From Reticulitermes lucifugus (Eukaryota; Arthropoda; Insecta; Blattodea; Rhinotermitidae): 64,000 nt of DNA. A model generated the notes under the pieces. The model saw only the letters and a program-made list of their open reading frames with translations, searched no databases and was not told the DNA's origin. Position numbers and translations under genes: made by a program. Positions 14,101-23,800 of this stretch are shown here, one piece after another (the stretch's first letter is position 1; each line of letters starts with the position of its first letter). Location of the stretch: NCBI GenBank assembly GCA_026260175.1, contig JAKCWW010000294.1:60703-124702 (forward strand), read 5' to 3'.

Positions 14101-17100
14101 AATACTTGTACAAGAGATAATGAAAATACCTCATTCACTGTGGCCTGTAACTCTATTACTTGTTAAAAATTGTTAACTTCATAAAATGTAGCAGACAAGT
14201 CTTATGTGTGAAACTGTAGAAGAAGCAATAGCTTGACAGAGTCCTGTGTGCACATTAAATGAAACATCTTCTTCACCAAGATTCTAACTCACCATACCAC
14301 ACACACAAAAGGATGGGGGGGGGGGGAAGATTCAGAATTTATGCAATCAGTTTCATGAATCCAAAAAGAGACTTGTTACCATCCAACAGAATTCTTTTGA
14401 GTGCAATGATCTGGTGCAATTAAATGACCTCATAACAAACCAAACGCTTGAAGCACGGTCCTTCTTAAGATGCTAACAGCCAATCAGCTAATCAACAAAT
14501 TATTCATCACTCACAGAACCCAATGATTCATGCCACGTTTACAAGCACCTGCCATTGGTTCCTATCATGAGCCAAATAAATCACGACTACTCACTTTCAT
14601 CCTATTTCTGTAAGAAACATTTTTGTATTATCCAATCTGAGCTTAGATCTTCATAACATCTACCTTCAGATTTCTAGACCACAGCTGTCATATACCTTGC
14701 CTCATTCATGCATGCAACTATATAGACAGTAGTGGTAGATATGCAAAAATGATCTCAGCAGTCGATGTGCCTATAAACCTCCTCCCCCTACTACTACTAC
14801 TACTACTACTACTAATTTCCATGCATGCTACATGATTTTTACCATTCTAATAACAATTACAAAATAATATCAACTGTTTTACTACAGTGAAGTCATCACA
14901 TCTGACATACAAGTTTCAATTTCTACTTAAATCACTTTCTGTGTAAAAATTTAAACACTGTAAGGAACCGAGGTGTAGAGCATCAATATGTAAAAACAAT
15001 GATGATTATCTGAGTTCAGACTTGGAAGAAATCACGTTCAACTGCATGTAATGGGAATGAAATGACCTTAAGAGTTATTTACTAGCACGAATGGTGGCAT
15101 AATATTCATCCTTTAATCAAGGGACAAGGGGCATGGTGGATGATCAGGGAATATACTATGAAGAGCACAGTGCTTTATCATGGTGTCAACAGATGAAGAC
15201 TTGAATCTTCAGCAACACCAATGTGAAAACCTCAAATCTCACAGATGAGACAATGATTATTCATGAAATAATTCATTTTATATGCACGCTACTTGAGTTT
15301 TTAAAAGCGCATTGGTTAATCCACAATGCAGAGAATCCATATGTAGTTAATTCTGGGTCTATTATATTTAATTCACCAACAGAAAATCTAACTATAAATT
15401 AGTGTTTATTAAATAGCCACAGACAAACGTCTTACAAAAAAACTTTAAGCTTATGTGCATACTAGACAAAGTGTTAAATAGCTCGTCATGGCACTAGTAA
15501 GCACAACGAAAGTAATATAGCCAGTCAATTGTGCAGACTCTTGAAACTGGGCTCTGTTTGCAGTAGTGACCAATTTCCTCACTCTGAAAATGCAGCTGAT
15601 GATGAATGCACAGACAACCCCTGCAACAAAGCCCAGCAACGCTCCAAAAACATACAAATCTAATAAGCACTTAAAAAACTCCAATCATCCAGTCTTGCAA
15701 CATGCTTCATATGTTTTTATACTTGCTACTTGTATGTGCTGACTCGGCTGCAACAAGCAGGTGAGAATATTTCTACTCCTGGTGCCTGAAATATTCTCAA
15801 AGTCACTTCAACAGAGCATTCTCTATGAGCCATCATTTTTCACACTCTTCAACCACAAAACATTCAAAGCGCCTAATTTCTGAGCCACGTGCATGAAAAC
15901 TAAGTTTGTGTTCAAGCAAAAAGCTGATACAGTTCTAATTCCACTTCAACACACTTGTTTTCTATACAACATACCACAGAAAACAGGTTTAAATTGAGGA
16001 ATTCAGAATATTTTCCCCATGTATGACAGCTAAAAAATTATGACTGATTAAACCAGCAATATACATATCTAACTTAGTCCTTAATAATAAATTGGCATGA
16101 CACTTACACTGGATGCAGTTTATCTTGATGTGTGGGTGACATCATGCAGTAAGAATGCCAGCTGCAGAATCAATGTGTACACCCTGAACTACAAACATTC
16201 ACCATTTATCTGAAGCTTCTTCTCTTATCACATGGCAAAGTGAGAAATACTTTGTTGCCGCAGAGTGGCAGTAACACTGGTGCTTATGTAGTAGCGATTA
16301 TCACTGTCCCAGTCAATGCTTCTGACCAGTCGCTTTAGGCCATTACAAGTGTAAATGCGATAACTGAGGAAGGGAGGAGCCTTTATCAAAGATGGAAGAT
16401 CCCATAAAACAATGCAAATAAAAATAACACATTCTTCATTCCAATGATTAGCTATAAAAATGAAATTTCAATTGCATTACCAGTCTTCATTCTGTAACAG
16501 ACTTCTCACTGTAAAAGTCTACAACATGGATGAACATCTAATTTTGTTTACTATCTGCGTTTCTATAAACCACAGCCTCTTTTCCATCTTAAACATGCAT
16601 AAACACACAAAATAAACTTACAGCAGATTCAATAACAGCTTTAAGGATGTTGGAGAGCTGTGTGCAAGTATGGGGACCTCCCGAGTAATGGTCCATGGCC
16701 AGTTTATATGCCTGGAGCAGGAGCTCACGGAATCTGTCTGGAGTAATATCGTTCCCTTCTGCATACATCTGTAAAAGAAAAATTAATTCTATTATTACAG
16801 CAGTCATCACTGGACCATTTGTGCAAGATTATATTAACAGTCACACACAGGTAACAGGCATTACAGTGTGTTTGATTATTTATGAATCTGTATGTAGCAT
16901 TAAAGATGGCACCCTTTTGAAATTTAACGTAAAACTGATATGGATAGTCAAAGTATTATATACTGTTACTGACTGTGGAGTTTGCAGTTGACCCCTTGTT
17001 TGTGACCAGTAACTCAACACCCATGCTATACAGGGTAACTGCATTCTCTTGAGTAAGGGACAGTACATATCTGTAGTAGTGTGGCCATGTGCATACTTCC

Positions 17101-19331
17101 CATGACAAGGACAGCACAAATTTTCCAGAAATCCTGGAGGAACCTCAAAATTCTAGGTGCCAGAAGAGTGATATAAAGCAAGTTCCATACCAAGGATCTA
17201 CAAATATTAGGCACCACTGAACAAAATTTAGTTGCCATTGCAACCTGGTGCCCAGGATCTGTGCACCCTTGCTCATGACATCAAGCAATATTTATTTCAA
17301 GTACAGTCAACTATTAAAAGTATTCTGATATCACACTTTTAAGTATCTATGGTACTAATCTGTTGCACAGATTATTGTATGTCCCTGCAACTGGTAAATG
17401 TCCCTGTACAAGCCACAAAGGAATATGTGTGGGGGAGGGAAGGGGTAGATGCTTGATAGATATGAATGGTAAGCTTCATACCCCAGCCACTTTACCTCTG
17501 GGGAAACAGCACCTGGTACCCACTGACTAAGAGGCTGGGTGGGCCCCGGAGCTGGTTTGGACACTTCAGGAGAACAGAAAAACCTCCTGACCCTGCCAGA
17601 AATTGAACCACAATTCCTTGGTTGTTCAGCCTACAGCCTAGTCACTGTACCAACTATACTAGTGTAGCTCCTGTACAAGAAACTATTATTATTATTATTA
17701 TTATTATGGTTCTGCCTCAGGTGTTACACTGGTTAACATAACTTATAATCACAGGTTTTTACCACAATAATTACAAATGTCACGAAAAATCTGCACTGTA
17801 CGCATACTCCAACCACTACTGCCCTAACAGGATTATTAGTACAACTGTGACATGTTCCATATGCCACCGCTGTTTAATTTAACAATGCTCAACTTTCATG
17901 GTCAATGTAAGCAGCAATTAAAAGGTACAGCATCAGAGTTCTGTATTTACTAATGATAAACAGGTTTTTAAGAAAAATGCTTTCAGAGTTGATATAAAAG
18001 CTATGTTCATAGCAGGGAGGCAAAAATGTTTGTTTGGTGCACAAGAAAAATTCACAGTATTCCTCACATTATCCCAAAAACAAGAATATTCCACACACAG
18101 CTATTTTATTAGTTAAGTATGATTTTTCTCTTGACATAGATGAGGCGAGTGTCTCTTGCAGTGCTCTTTACCATTATGTGGAATCCTAACTTATTTCACA
18201 AACTATTTCAGAGACCTACTTCTTTCCAATGCAACATATTCAGCATACAAGACACATTCCTTTAAAACAATCTCTGTATAACCACTTCTGTATATTCACG
18301 TCACAACTGCAAATAAAGTGAAAAATCCTGAACATTACTTAAACAGATGGAATGACACCTTATACTGTGAACATGTTACATAAGCAACACATTACTCCCA
18401 GTAACACTTAAGCAAATCTCAGCTGCCCTTACCTTGACATAAAGTTCTGTAAGTTGACTGTCAGGAATTATACCTAGGAATTTTTCAGCCTGCTGTCTGA
18501 AGACCGATGGAATAATCCATTCTTGTTTAGTGATGCCAGCAGAGGAATGGAGAAACTTAAACAGCTTTTCTGATAGATCAGGATAACGTGGGAACACAAT
18601 GTTCTGTAGAAATAAATAACTTTTACTACTATGTGGTAATGAAGGGCATACATAAACCATCTGCTACTCTAGTATACACATGTTCATGGGTTTATGACTT
18701 ACAGTGAAGGCACGACAAGTTATTCCTTGGACAGAATCTTCCTCCAGACTTTTCTGGGCAAGTATCTAAGAAAACAAAGGGTATAAATAAGAACATTGTT
18801 TTTGACATCTGAAATGCATGACCGACCTTGAAAACCATATGTTTCATTAGTCACTGGTAAGACCCCATGTAATAACTGTTTAATTCAAGTTTAATAACAC
18901 TGCTGGGACAAATTACGACTAAGACTACTGCATCAACGGCTCTCCCAATTTTTTTTTTTTGCATCCTCGAACGTCATTTGCTATTCGTATCTTGAAGCCA
19001 TCCTGTTATTACCCGCCAACTGTACAAACTCTGCATATTACTACATTTCACGTGATGTTTTATTAAACTCAGCAAGTGTTAACTGGAATACGAAGTCTAT
19101 ATTTTTCACACCTTTACATAACGGTAAAGCAAAACCGCTGAAGTTTATCAAACGAATACGAATTATGCCCTAGTGCAAAATATCGTCACAGATGTGTGAA
19201 AATTATTCTACCTTTGCCAGTTTGTCGATAGGAATCATTTGGGTGGGACTTCTGTCGTTGTTGTCAGTCCCAGAAGGAGTCCTAACAAGTGAATTTCTCC
19301 TTAATCCATCATGACTATGATGGTTACCCAT
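118..19331 (-). CDS. MEAK7: MEAK7 orthologue (TLDc-domain mTOR-associated protein), complete, 10 exons
   Basis: Coding exons in transcript order: 19331-19212, 18765-18703, 18603-18433, 16768-16622, 9513-9370, 7556-7353, 5944-5874, 4763-4591, 2089-1906, 274-118. They sum to 1434 bases, exactly 477 codons plus TAA, with compatible phases at all nine junctions. The C-terminal half is a TLDc domain (about residues 225-430), recognised by ILPVSEVWLL, SHWTLIFNSDEHGLG, GYRGPTLTFLR, WGGEECAVIQILP, YLNTSIRGYPKG and VQVWGCGTQ, followed by a WVDHPDRYLLEL tail. The start MGNHHS has a strong context (AAAATGG) and fits N-myristoylation at Gly2. From family knowledge: human MEAK7 sits on lysosomes, binds mTOR and supports S6K2 signalling, and TLDc proteins bind the V-ATPase; nematode EAK-7 acts in the DAF-16 pathway. 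The insect role is inferred. Introns hold many mobile elements, and intron 7 has a GC donor. The 3'UTR poly(A) site lies left of the window. Confidence 0.92.
363..903. mobile_element. hAT-like miniature element in MEAK7 intron 9
   Basis: Terminal inverted repeats CAGTGGCATTCAACC and, on the other strand at the right end, CAGTGGTATTCAACC. The inside is AT-rich with a (GA)n run at 688-721 and repeats of GCGTACCCCC near the right end. The ends are typical of hAT. The 8-bp flanks (ccttaagg and ccttcttt) match poorly, so the target duplication has decayed or the ends are slightly off. Confidence 0.65.
688..721. repeat. (GA)n microsatellite
   Basis: About 17 perfect GA units inside the hAT-like element. 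Confidence 0.95.
1001..1078 (-). mobile_element. tRNA-derived SINE head (family 1)
   Basis: On the minus strand it reads AGGAGCCAGGATAGTGTAGT and onward, with an A-box-like segment and a B-box-like GGTTCACAATCC. The same head occurs in the longer copy at 17366-17672. Truncated 5' fragment. Confidence 0.65.
1906..2089 (-). CDS. MEAK7: MEAK7 exon 9 (TLDc, residues 365-426)
   Basis: Acceptor TGTTGCAG, then GAKMMYLNTSIRGYPKGLHA through SVQVWGCGTQQS plus AG, donor AAG|GTTTGT. MMYLNTSIRGYPKGL and VQVWGCGT are hallmark TLDc segments. Confidence 0.92.
2127..2586. mobile_element. Pogo/Tigger-type miniature element
   Basis: Inverted ends CCATATTACTTCGAATTTAA (left) and, on the other strand from the right end, CCGTATTACTTTGAATTTAA, each followed by AGAC. 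AAATTTAAGACAC occurs again just inside. The ends resemble the right end of the Tigger-like transposase remnant at 26.9 kb, suggesting a non-autonomous relative. AT-rich interior with no coding capacity. Confidence 0.65.
2850..3730 (-). mobile_element. RTE-type LINE reverse transcriptase remnant
   Basis: The minus strand encodes GLKQGDAVSPLLLKFALD at about 3560-3480, then AIRKVQENQEGLKLNETH and DNVNLL, where the catalytic YADD box is changed to CIDN. A CETWFVTMKE piece follows near 3050. The gene is broken by stops and frameshifts and non-functional. Same family as the copies at 8.2, 9.2, 11.5-13.3 and 50.9-51.7 kb. Confidence 0.8.
4591..4763 (-). CDS. MEAK7: MEAK7 exon 8 (TLDc core, residues 307-365)
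   Basis: Acceptor TTATTCATAG, then FTHHVFGYRGPTLTFLRG through GGEECAVIQILPLYSIVQ, donor C|GTACGT. The completed Arg codon (AG+A) joins it to exon 7. Carries the beta-strand core of TLDc. Confidence 0.92.
5874..5944 (-). CDS. MEAK7: MEAK7 exon 7 (residues 284-307), GC donor
   Basis: Acceptor ATATTTCAG, then LGSIYPSHWTLIFNSDEH through GLGAN plus two bases AG of an Arg codon. The donor reads AACAG|GCAAGT, the classic strong GC-AG form. The nearest GT downstream would break the frame to exon 8, so the GC site is needed. Confidence 0.88.
7353..7556 (-). CDS. MEAK7: MEAK7 exon 6 (residues 216-283)
   Basis: Acceptor GTTATGCAG, 68 codons (GLELDTPVLERDIVFPSS through AILAKM), donor ATG|GTATGT. Start of the TLDc region. 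A foldback repeat begins about 18 bases upstream of the acceptor, so the branch point probably lies in repeat-derived sequence. Confidence 0.9.
7574..7736. repeat. Foldback repeat next to MEAK7 exon 6, with hammerhead-like core
   Basis: Arms at 7574-7631 and 7676-7736 are inverted copies (CTCTTCTGGGGTGTTATGC against GTAACACCCCAGAAGAG, then GTCGAATGGTAATCCTT against AAGGATTACCATTTGA). Between them on the minus strand lies TTGAAGATGG, a stem and CCGAAACGTT, the degenerate hammerhead-like block also seen at 22.7 and 26.0 kb. Confidence 0.75.
7835..7998 (-). mobile_element. SINE-like repeat (family 2)
   Basis: On the minus strand it contains CCAGACCACTCCATGTGGG, TGGCACTGGGATGGGTTTTC and CGAGTACTTCGG, matching the copy at 29985-30170. 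The family has a tRNA-like B box (GGGTTCAATCCC in the other copy). Confidence 0.6.
8040..8150. repeat. (CA)n microsatellite with 50-N assembly gap
   Basis: (CA)n from about 8046 to 8100 followed by 50 N at 8101-8150. The round gap size marks a break of unknown length, not a measured one. Confidence 0.95.
8155..8390 (-). mobile_element. RTE-type LINE 3' end
   Basis: Minus-strand frame with LRRNCLLKHVIEGK, RRGRRCKQLLDDL, EKRRYWELIEEALD and RTCFGRGYGPVVRQTAE, the conserved C-terminus of this LINE group, followed by a (TGAA)-type tail running into the microsatellite and gap. Truncated 5'; non-functional. Confidence 0.8.
9130..9365 (+). mobile_element. RTE-type LINE C-terminal fragment abutting MEAK7 exon 5
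   Basis: Plus frame RLQWASHILRMDNSRIPKK, then after one frameshift RPVGKPTGKWEDAVDLLQIW, NWKEAARNRGGGGDEEGSG and EEFAAYLQH before a stop. It is well preserved apart from the frameshift. Its end lies a few bases from the exon 5 donor (9369), in antisense orientation. Confidence 0.8.
9370..9513 (-). CDS. MEAK7: MEAK7 exon 5 (residues 168-215)
   Basis: Acceptor TTTATTTTCAG, 48 codons (FHRKSVVSVTYLSHWIEQ through GQPASA), donor GCT|GTAAGT. Phase 0. A LINE C-terminal fragment on the opposite strand ends within about 15 bases of the donor. Confidence 0.9.
9737..10302. mobile_element. Miniature inverted-repeat element in MEAK7 intron 4
   Basis: The left end GGATCCTATTTGTCCC with GGACAGTCCCGG resembles, inverted, the right end (other strand) GGATCCCATATTTTAAG with CCAGGACATG. 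The interior is non-coding and contains a (CATCAC)-type run near 10075-10098. Family unassigned. Confidence 0.45.
10866..11172. repeat. Foldback with two decayed outward hammerhead-like motifs
   Basis: Arms 10866-11000 and 11035-11172 are inverted copies. The left one on the minus strand has CCCTGAAGATGCC and CCAAAACGTT. The right one on the plus strand has AATGAAGGTGAC and GCCGAAACATGT. Each has lost part of the catalytic core. Confidence 0.7.
11480..13255 (+). mobile_element. RTE-type LINE, long decayed copy, interrupted by a hAT element
   Basis: Plus-strand fragments in order: HKSPGADQI near 11535; PIYKKGD near 11680; KKWEYNVAVHQLIKHFKKAYD at 11840-11930; VSPLLF near 12090; LLLYANDVNLLGEG at 12145-12185 (YANDV aligns with the YADD box); CLLKM near 12780; KPQRKIMIGRPRHRWENNIKM near 13075; GWEGVNWIDLAKDRD near 13150. 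Many stops and shifts; dead. The hAT-like element at 12203-12498 sits inside, and the LINE frame resumes directly after it. Confidence 0.85.
12203..12498. mobile_element. hAT miniature element nested in the LINE
   Basis: Ends are CATGTTTTCTCAAAC (left) and, from the right, CAGTGGTTCTCAAAC. Target duplication is ctacaaag (12195-12202) and ctataaag (12499-12506), 7 of 8 identical. Removing the element restores LINE reading through GEG..NTTK. The same family lies inverted at 38008-38278. Confidence 0.85.
13765..14075 (+). mobile_element. tRNA-derived SINE (family 1)
   Basis: The head CAGTGACTACATTATGG with TCTGGACAACTGAGGAATTG is followed by the body CATGGGCCCACACAGCCTCC, GGCATAAAGTGGCTGGGCCA and the tail GTTAAGAATGAGTGGGATTA. 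It shares head and body with 17366-17672 (minus) and its tail with 25120-25300. Confidence 0.7.
14789..14814. repeat. (ACT)n microsatellite
   Basis: About eight perfect CTA/ACT triplets in MEAK7 intron 4. Confidence 0.9.
15451..15664 (-). other. Open frame for a hydrophobic two-segment peptide, unknown
   Basis: The minus strand is open for 78 codons within MEAK7 intron 4. The part after an acceptor-like TGCTTATTAG encodes LYVFGALLGFVAGVVCAF, then IISCIFRVRKLV and YITFVVLTSAMTSYLTLCLV: two predicted membrane segments separated by a basic loop. It may be a chance frame, a nested-gene exon or a relic. I do not recognise it, and no splice partner was found. Confidence 0.2.
16622..16768 (-). CDS. 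MEAK7: MEAK7 exon 4 (residues 119-167)
   Basis: Acceptor TTTTACAG, 49 codons (MYAEGNDITPDRFRELLLQ through LKAVIESA), donor GCT|GTAAGT. Phase 0. Followed by a 7.1-kb intron carrying LINE, hAT and SINE insertions. Confidence 0.9.
17106..17271. mobile_element. hAT-like short miniature element (GTGCAC ends)
   Basis: Ends CAAGGACAGCAC (left) and, from the right, CAAGGGTGCAC. The inside (AAATTTTCCAG, GGAACCTCAAAATT, GTGATATAAAGCAAGTTCCAT, GGCACCACTGAACAAAAT) matches the copy at 57721-57878. Flanks tcccatga and ctcatgac agree with a one-base offset. Confidence 0.6.
17366..17672 (-). mobile_element. tRNA-derived SINE, near full length (family 1)
   Basis: The minus strand starts AGGAGCTACACTAGTATAGT, has a B-box-like GGTTCAATTTCTGG, then GTTTTTCTGTTCTCCTGAAG, GGCCCACCCAGCCTCTTAGT and GGTAAAGTGGCTGGGGTATG. 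It is the longest copy of the family with head plus body. A (ATT)n run at 17684-17707 lies on its 5' side. Confidence 0.7.
17684..17707. repeat. (ATT)n microsatellite
   Basis: Eight perfect triplets next to the SINE. Confidence 0.9.
18433..18603 (-). CDS. MEAK7: MEAK7 exon 3 (residues 62-118)
   Basis: Acceptor TTTCTACAG, 57 codons (NIVFPRYPDLSEKLFKFL through LTELYVK), donor AAG|GTAAGG. Helical, EF-hand-like or N-terminal helical region of the RTC5/MEAK7 family. Phase 0; continues as YVK-MYAEGND. Confidence 0.88.
18703..18765 (-). CDS. MEAK7: MEAK7 exon 2 (residues 41-61)
   Basis: Acceptor TTTTCTTAG, 21 codons beginning ILAQKSLEED and ending CRAFT, donor ACT|GTAAGT. Phase 0 at both ends; joins to exon 3 as AFT-NIVFPRYP. 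Confidence 0.85.
19212..19331 (-). CDS. MEAK7: MEAK7 exon 1 (residues 1-40)
   Basis: Starts at ATG 19331-19329 and encodes MGNHHSHDGLRRNSLVRTPS and onward to IDKLAK, then donor AAG|GTAGAA. A Met-Gly start with Ser at position 6 suggests myristoylation. The stretch is hydrophilic, Ser/Asn-rich and probably disordered. Phase 0. Confidence 0.85.
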
Positions 19332-20574
19332 TTTCCCTATTCAGCACTCCACAACGCTCACGTTCGGAAGGCTGGTTCTGTACCAATCAGTCACGGATTA
19401 CCTACATTTGTTGTCGGTCCTACGCCTGTGGTGACTCAGGTCAGTGTCTATCCGTATCAATTGACGCAAAAAATTACAATAGCGCTGCATGGCGTTGCGG
19501 CTGTGAGTGGCGAAGTGTAAGTTTTCAAGACTGGAATTGTGCTACTGTCACCATCTTCTCCTTGTACGTGAAATAATACTGATGCCGTGATTGGTAGCAC
19601 AGTCGATAATAAGACCAATTTCTTCTCCCGAATCCGCATGGAAATAGCTTGCCTGATAGAAAATGAGCATTGCATAAAAAATAGTCAGGAAGATAAAGCC
19701 ACACACAACTCGGCAGAACTTTGTCTCGACTGGAGGAAAAGTTTAAAATACATTTCAAAGAAATATGACCAGGACGTGGACTGAGTTGAAATTGTTCAAT
19801 GTACTGCCTAGTCAGATGACAGATATCTCGAAAAATGTTAAAAAATATAATACAAAGGAACAACACAAATATTTTACAGTGCCCTTAAATAAGCAGAAAT
19901 TCCAATGTACGGCTCAGTAATTATTTAGCACTAATTGTGGCATTTTCTTCCTTTCCGCCCCTTATTACACAGGGAAGTACAAATATTTGCAATACTTTTT
20001 CATTAGAATGTTCAAACTAACGAAGTTAAAATATTTATCACGACAACGAAGGCAGTACTTTCTTCCGAAACACTGATAAATGTCTACATGATTACAGGGA
20101 TTCACACTGATGATCTATCAGTCACCATTGTTAGAACTTCAAATAGACTATATTTTTATCTCTGGTTTTGGTGAATAATAGGTTGTATTATCGTTCCATG
20201 ACAACCTGCGAGCTGCTGGGCAGGCATACAGCCTCACTCACAGATTAGAGCGAGATATGGAGAGATATGTGCACGTCTGGACATCCCGTCTCTGACCCCA
20301 CGATTAACGTCCAGCTTCGGTAGCTGAAGCTCACAAGTAGCTACCTGCTTTTGTGCTCCTTTCACTCACGTTGTGCGATCAATACGACAGCGCAGTGGCA
20401 ATAACGTATGAAAGTGAAAGGGGGCTGAGCAGCAATCCCTGCGATCTGCCGAGTTAAGCGAGGTCGAGCGGTTACATATTGCGTTGCACGGCATACAATT
20501 TTCAGAAAACTGCATTGTGTACATCATCCTACCAGCTACTTGGTACATAATCACAGGCGGTGAAATTGATCATA
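19332..20574. promoter_or_regulatory. Divergent intergenic region, candidate shared promoter
   Basis: MEAK7 starts leftwards at 19331 and the cupin-like gene rightwards at 20575. The 1.24 kb between must hold both 5'UTRs and promoters unless further 5' exons exist. CpG and GC content are visibly higher at 19370-19520 and 20200-20480 than in the surrounding introns. I can place no TATA box or initiator with confidence, and untranslated first exons cannot be excluded. Confidence 0.45.
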
Positions 20575-20886
20575 ATGACTACGACCCGTGGTAATCAAAA
20601 GAAAGTCCAGCAGCAACAGAAAGACATGGAATATCAAGAAAAGCTGAAACTTCTGGACGATGAATTGATGTCATTTTATCAGTACTGTCAGCAAGTAGGT
20701 TTCTCAGAAGCAGAAATGGATATGATTGTTGCTCCCTTAGTGGCAACGTTGAGGAAAAGCCTAATGAAGAAGCTAGCTAAAGTTCTTGGAGCTGTGCTCA
20801 CGATTCTTGCACTTGGTTATTGTGCTGCCCAACTCGGTTCCGTCTCCATGCATTTTGCTGCCCTTGGACGCCTCTTCATGATAAAG
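20575..20886 (+). CDS. Cupin-like membrane protein exon 1 (1-104)
   Basis: First ATG in frame at 20575 (A at -3). Encodes MTTTRGNQKKVQQQQKDMEY through the membrane helix to LFMIK, donor AAG|GTAAGT. Phase 0. Confidence 0.82.
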
Positions 20887-23800
20887 GTAAGTACACAGTT
20901 TGACATTTTAATTACGCATAGTCCAGCTGTCAATGTTATTTTATAGGCCAATTGAGCTTCCCAAATGTATATCGGGGATGTGTCTTCCCGTCTGTCCGTC
21001 TTCAGCAAACGTCTTCGACGAATGTGGACGAAATTTGGCACTGAAGAGATGCAGAAAAACTGACAAGTAAATTTCATTTTATCTTACCGTTCCATTATAG
21101 TGATTCTACACAGTGGGGTTTTGATTCATGGGCGGAACAGTTCTGGGGCCCACTGCTGAATTTTCATTAGGTTCAAGTAGCGCTGATTCTTGGATTCAAA
21201 AGTGACGAAACATGAGGCCCATCATTTCCATAAAGCGCCACTATCGAGAATGCTTTGAACTTGACTGTATGCCGTGTGGAGGTTACCTGCTGTGGTTCTT
21301 TTTAGGCGCGTTTGCAGAATTGCGAAAGGCGACTATTGGCTTCGTCATGTCTGTCCGTCTATCCGCATAAACCCACTGGACTGATTTTCATGAAATTTGA
21401 GATTGGAATATTTTCCGAAAATCTGTCGAGAAAATTCAAGTTTCATTAAAATCTGACAACAATAACGGATACTTTACATGAAGACCTATGTACATTTATG
21501 ATCATATCTCGCTCGATTCTTCTTAGAATGAGAAATGTTTCAGGCAAAAGTTGTAGAGAAAATCAAAACACATTTTATGCTCAATAACTTTTTTTTTTCC
21601 GAAAATCATGCCGTTTATGAGATAATGTGGAAAAATATGGTAGACCCGGACAGGCCACAGATGACAATATAAAGCAGCGCATGCCCTTTGCATGCTCGAT
21701 AACTAAGGCTACAGACACACACTCAGAATGTAATACTTATTGCTTTTCCACGGCAACAAAGGTTATGCGAACGCGCCTGAATGTTACGTTTATACATACA
21801 TTGCCTGTCTTGTTCGCTTCAGCTCTGCCACATCAGCATTAATCTCCTTCGATATTTCGATATGTTGCAGCCACCTACGGCCGCCCCGGGCAGCAGAGAC
21901 CAATGAATATTTTAGGTGAAAAAATTATATTTTCTGCGCTCAAAAAGATGTTAAATTATTGAGAGAAATAAAAGGAAATTCAATAAATAAATGTAATTTT
22001 TTTAAAGTTTTAATTTCTGTCAAGGGCGGCCAATGTTAGTGCTCGCCCTAGGCGTCAAAAACCATTAGCTACGCCACTGGTGTCAGCATATTCATTACAA
22101 CAGACGCCTATCTAAACGGGCGCTGGAAAAGTGAGGGGATTCTTGTTCTACGCATTGCAACTTCGCAGATTCCTCCATGGACAAATCGATAGGGCGAAGA
22201 AGTCACCGCCGTGTACAAGTAGTAACTGTACCGGAAGATTCTAGAAGGTAGAGTGTACATGGGAATGTAACTTTGTGCTTGGCTAGGTGAAATTTACAAG
22301 CGTTATTCTAGTGACCAATGTGCATAAAATAGGTAATTACTCCGTATTATCGTAATCAGCAACTAATCCACAACACAACCAAATTCAAAAGAAACAAAGT
22401 ACAGGAAGAAACAGTGGTACACCTCATCCGTAGACTGAATACATGTACCGACCTCGCATATTCAGTATGCGAAGCACATTTTTCCGGATCGATTAAATTG
22501 GAGTCCCAACATAATATTACAATATGCGCGGTACCCGACGTCGTCGCAAAACACTGACATACAGACAATGAGAAACTGCTTTGTGTGATTTCAAGCTTCC
22601 GCCGCGATGTAAATGAGATTGCGCTCTTTTGGGTTTTTACGTAGCGTAGAATGGTAGTTTCTTACTGACGTTTCGGGACAGCCTATCGGACCCATCTTCA
22701 AAGGTCAAGCAGACTTCGATAGCTTAGATAATTCCAGCAACGTCCCACAGATATCAGAAGGGAAGGGAATTATGTATTTTATTCTTGAGAAGTGTTCATG
22801 TATAATGTTTCTTCAAGATGTCTGTTCATTGGAGTTGTACTGAGTATTGTTTAACAATCTTAATCTTCATGTTTGTTTCAGCTGTTGCCATTCTGGGATT
22901 GGACATCAATGTTTTATGAATCCTGTCTTGTATCCAATCCATTCTATGGAGAGTATACCCTTACAGAAGAGGACTGTGTTGTAAGTCATGAAAACATCAG
23001 AAACATAAGTTATAAATTATCATTTGATAGCTTCAGCACTGTAAGTGCTGGGACAAATTCTTTACTCATCAGTGATACTACTGTATATAGTAGCACTGTA
23101 TATCTTGGGACATACAAATTATTTTAAATGTACAAATTTAAACCATTAAGAAGCCAGTGACCACCTGTTTAAAAGAGCATTGTATCCAGCCAAACAAATG
23201 CTGGGGTCACTGGTTCAAATTCCATTCAGAACATGGATGTTTGTGCATGTTTTTCATCATTGCCAACCACTGCTCATCAGTTTCTTCCACAGTTTACATC
23301 TGGTTGATTAAATACCAATTATGTAATTAGTTTCCCAACAATGATAATACCACTTACCCATTACTGCAGATTAAAATATTTGTGTTTGATTTTTCAATTT
23401 TTATTAAATGAACAAATTGTATTTCCTTGAACAGTCCTGCGAAGCTTTGGAACATGTAGACAGACTTGGAGGTGTTGCATATGAGCAACTGCTTGATGGC
23501 TACTTGAACCGAGATGCCCCACTCATTGTAGTAGATGCCATGGAATCATGGCCTGTTATGAACACAGATGACTTCTGGTTTGATAACATAACTCAGGTCA
23601 GTTACTGCAATATATTCTATGCTTTCAAAGGAGATATATTTATTACATCTTATTGTGCTGCATGTTCTGTGCTAATAATGTTGTAAATACAGAATACTAT
23701 GGTGGAACCCCTGTTATTATATACCAAAACATTATCTTAATTAATCAGCTCATAGACGTATTGTTTCTCATCTATTTGTGTGCAAGAAAAGATATGTACT

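Noticed and set aside
19289-19866. Several overlapping frames in the divergent intergenic region
   Set aside because: They reflect the higher GC content there, have no recognisable motif and conflict with each other on both strands.
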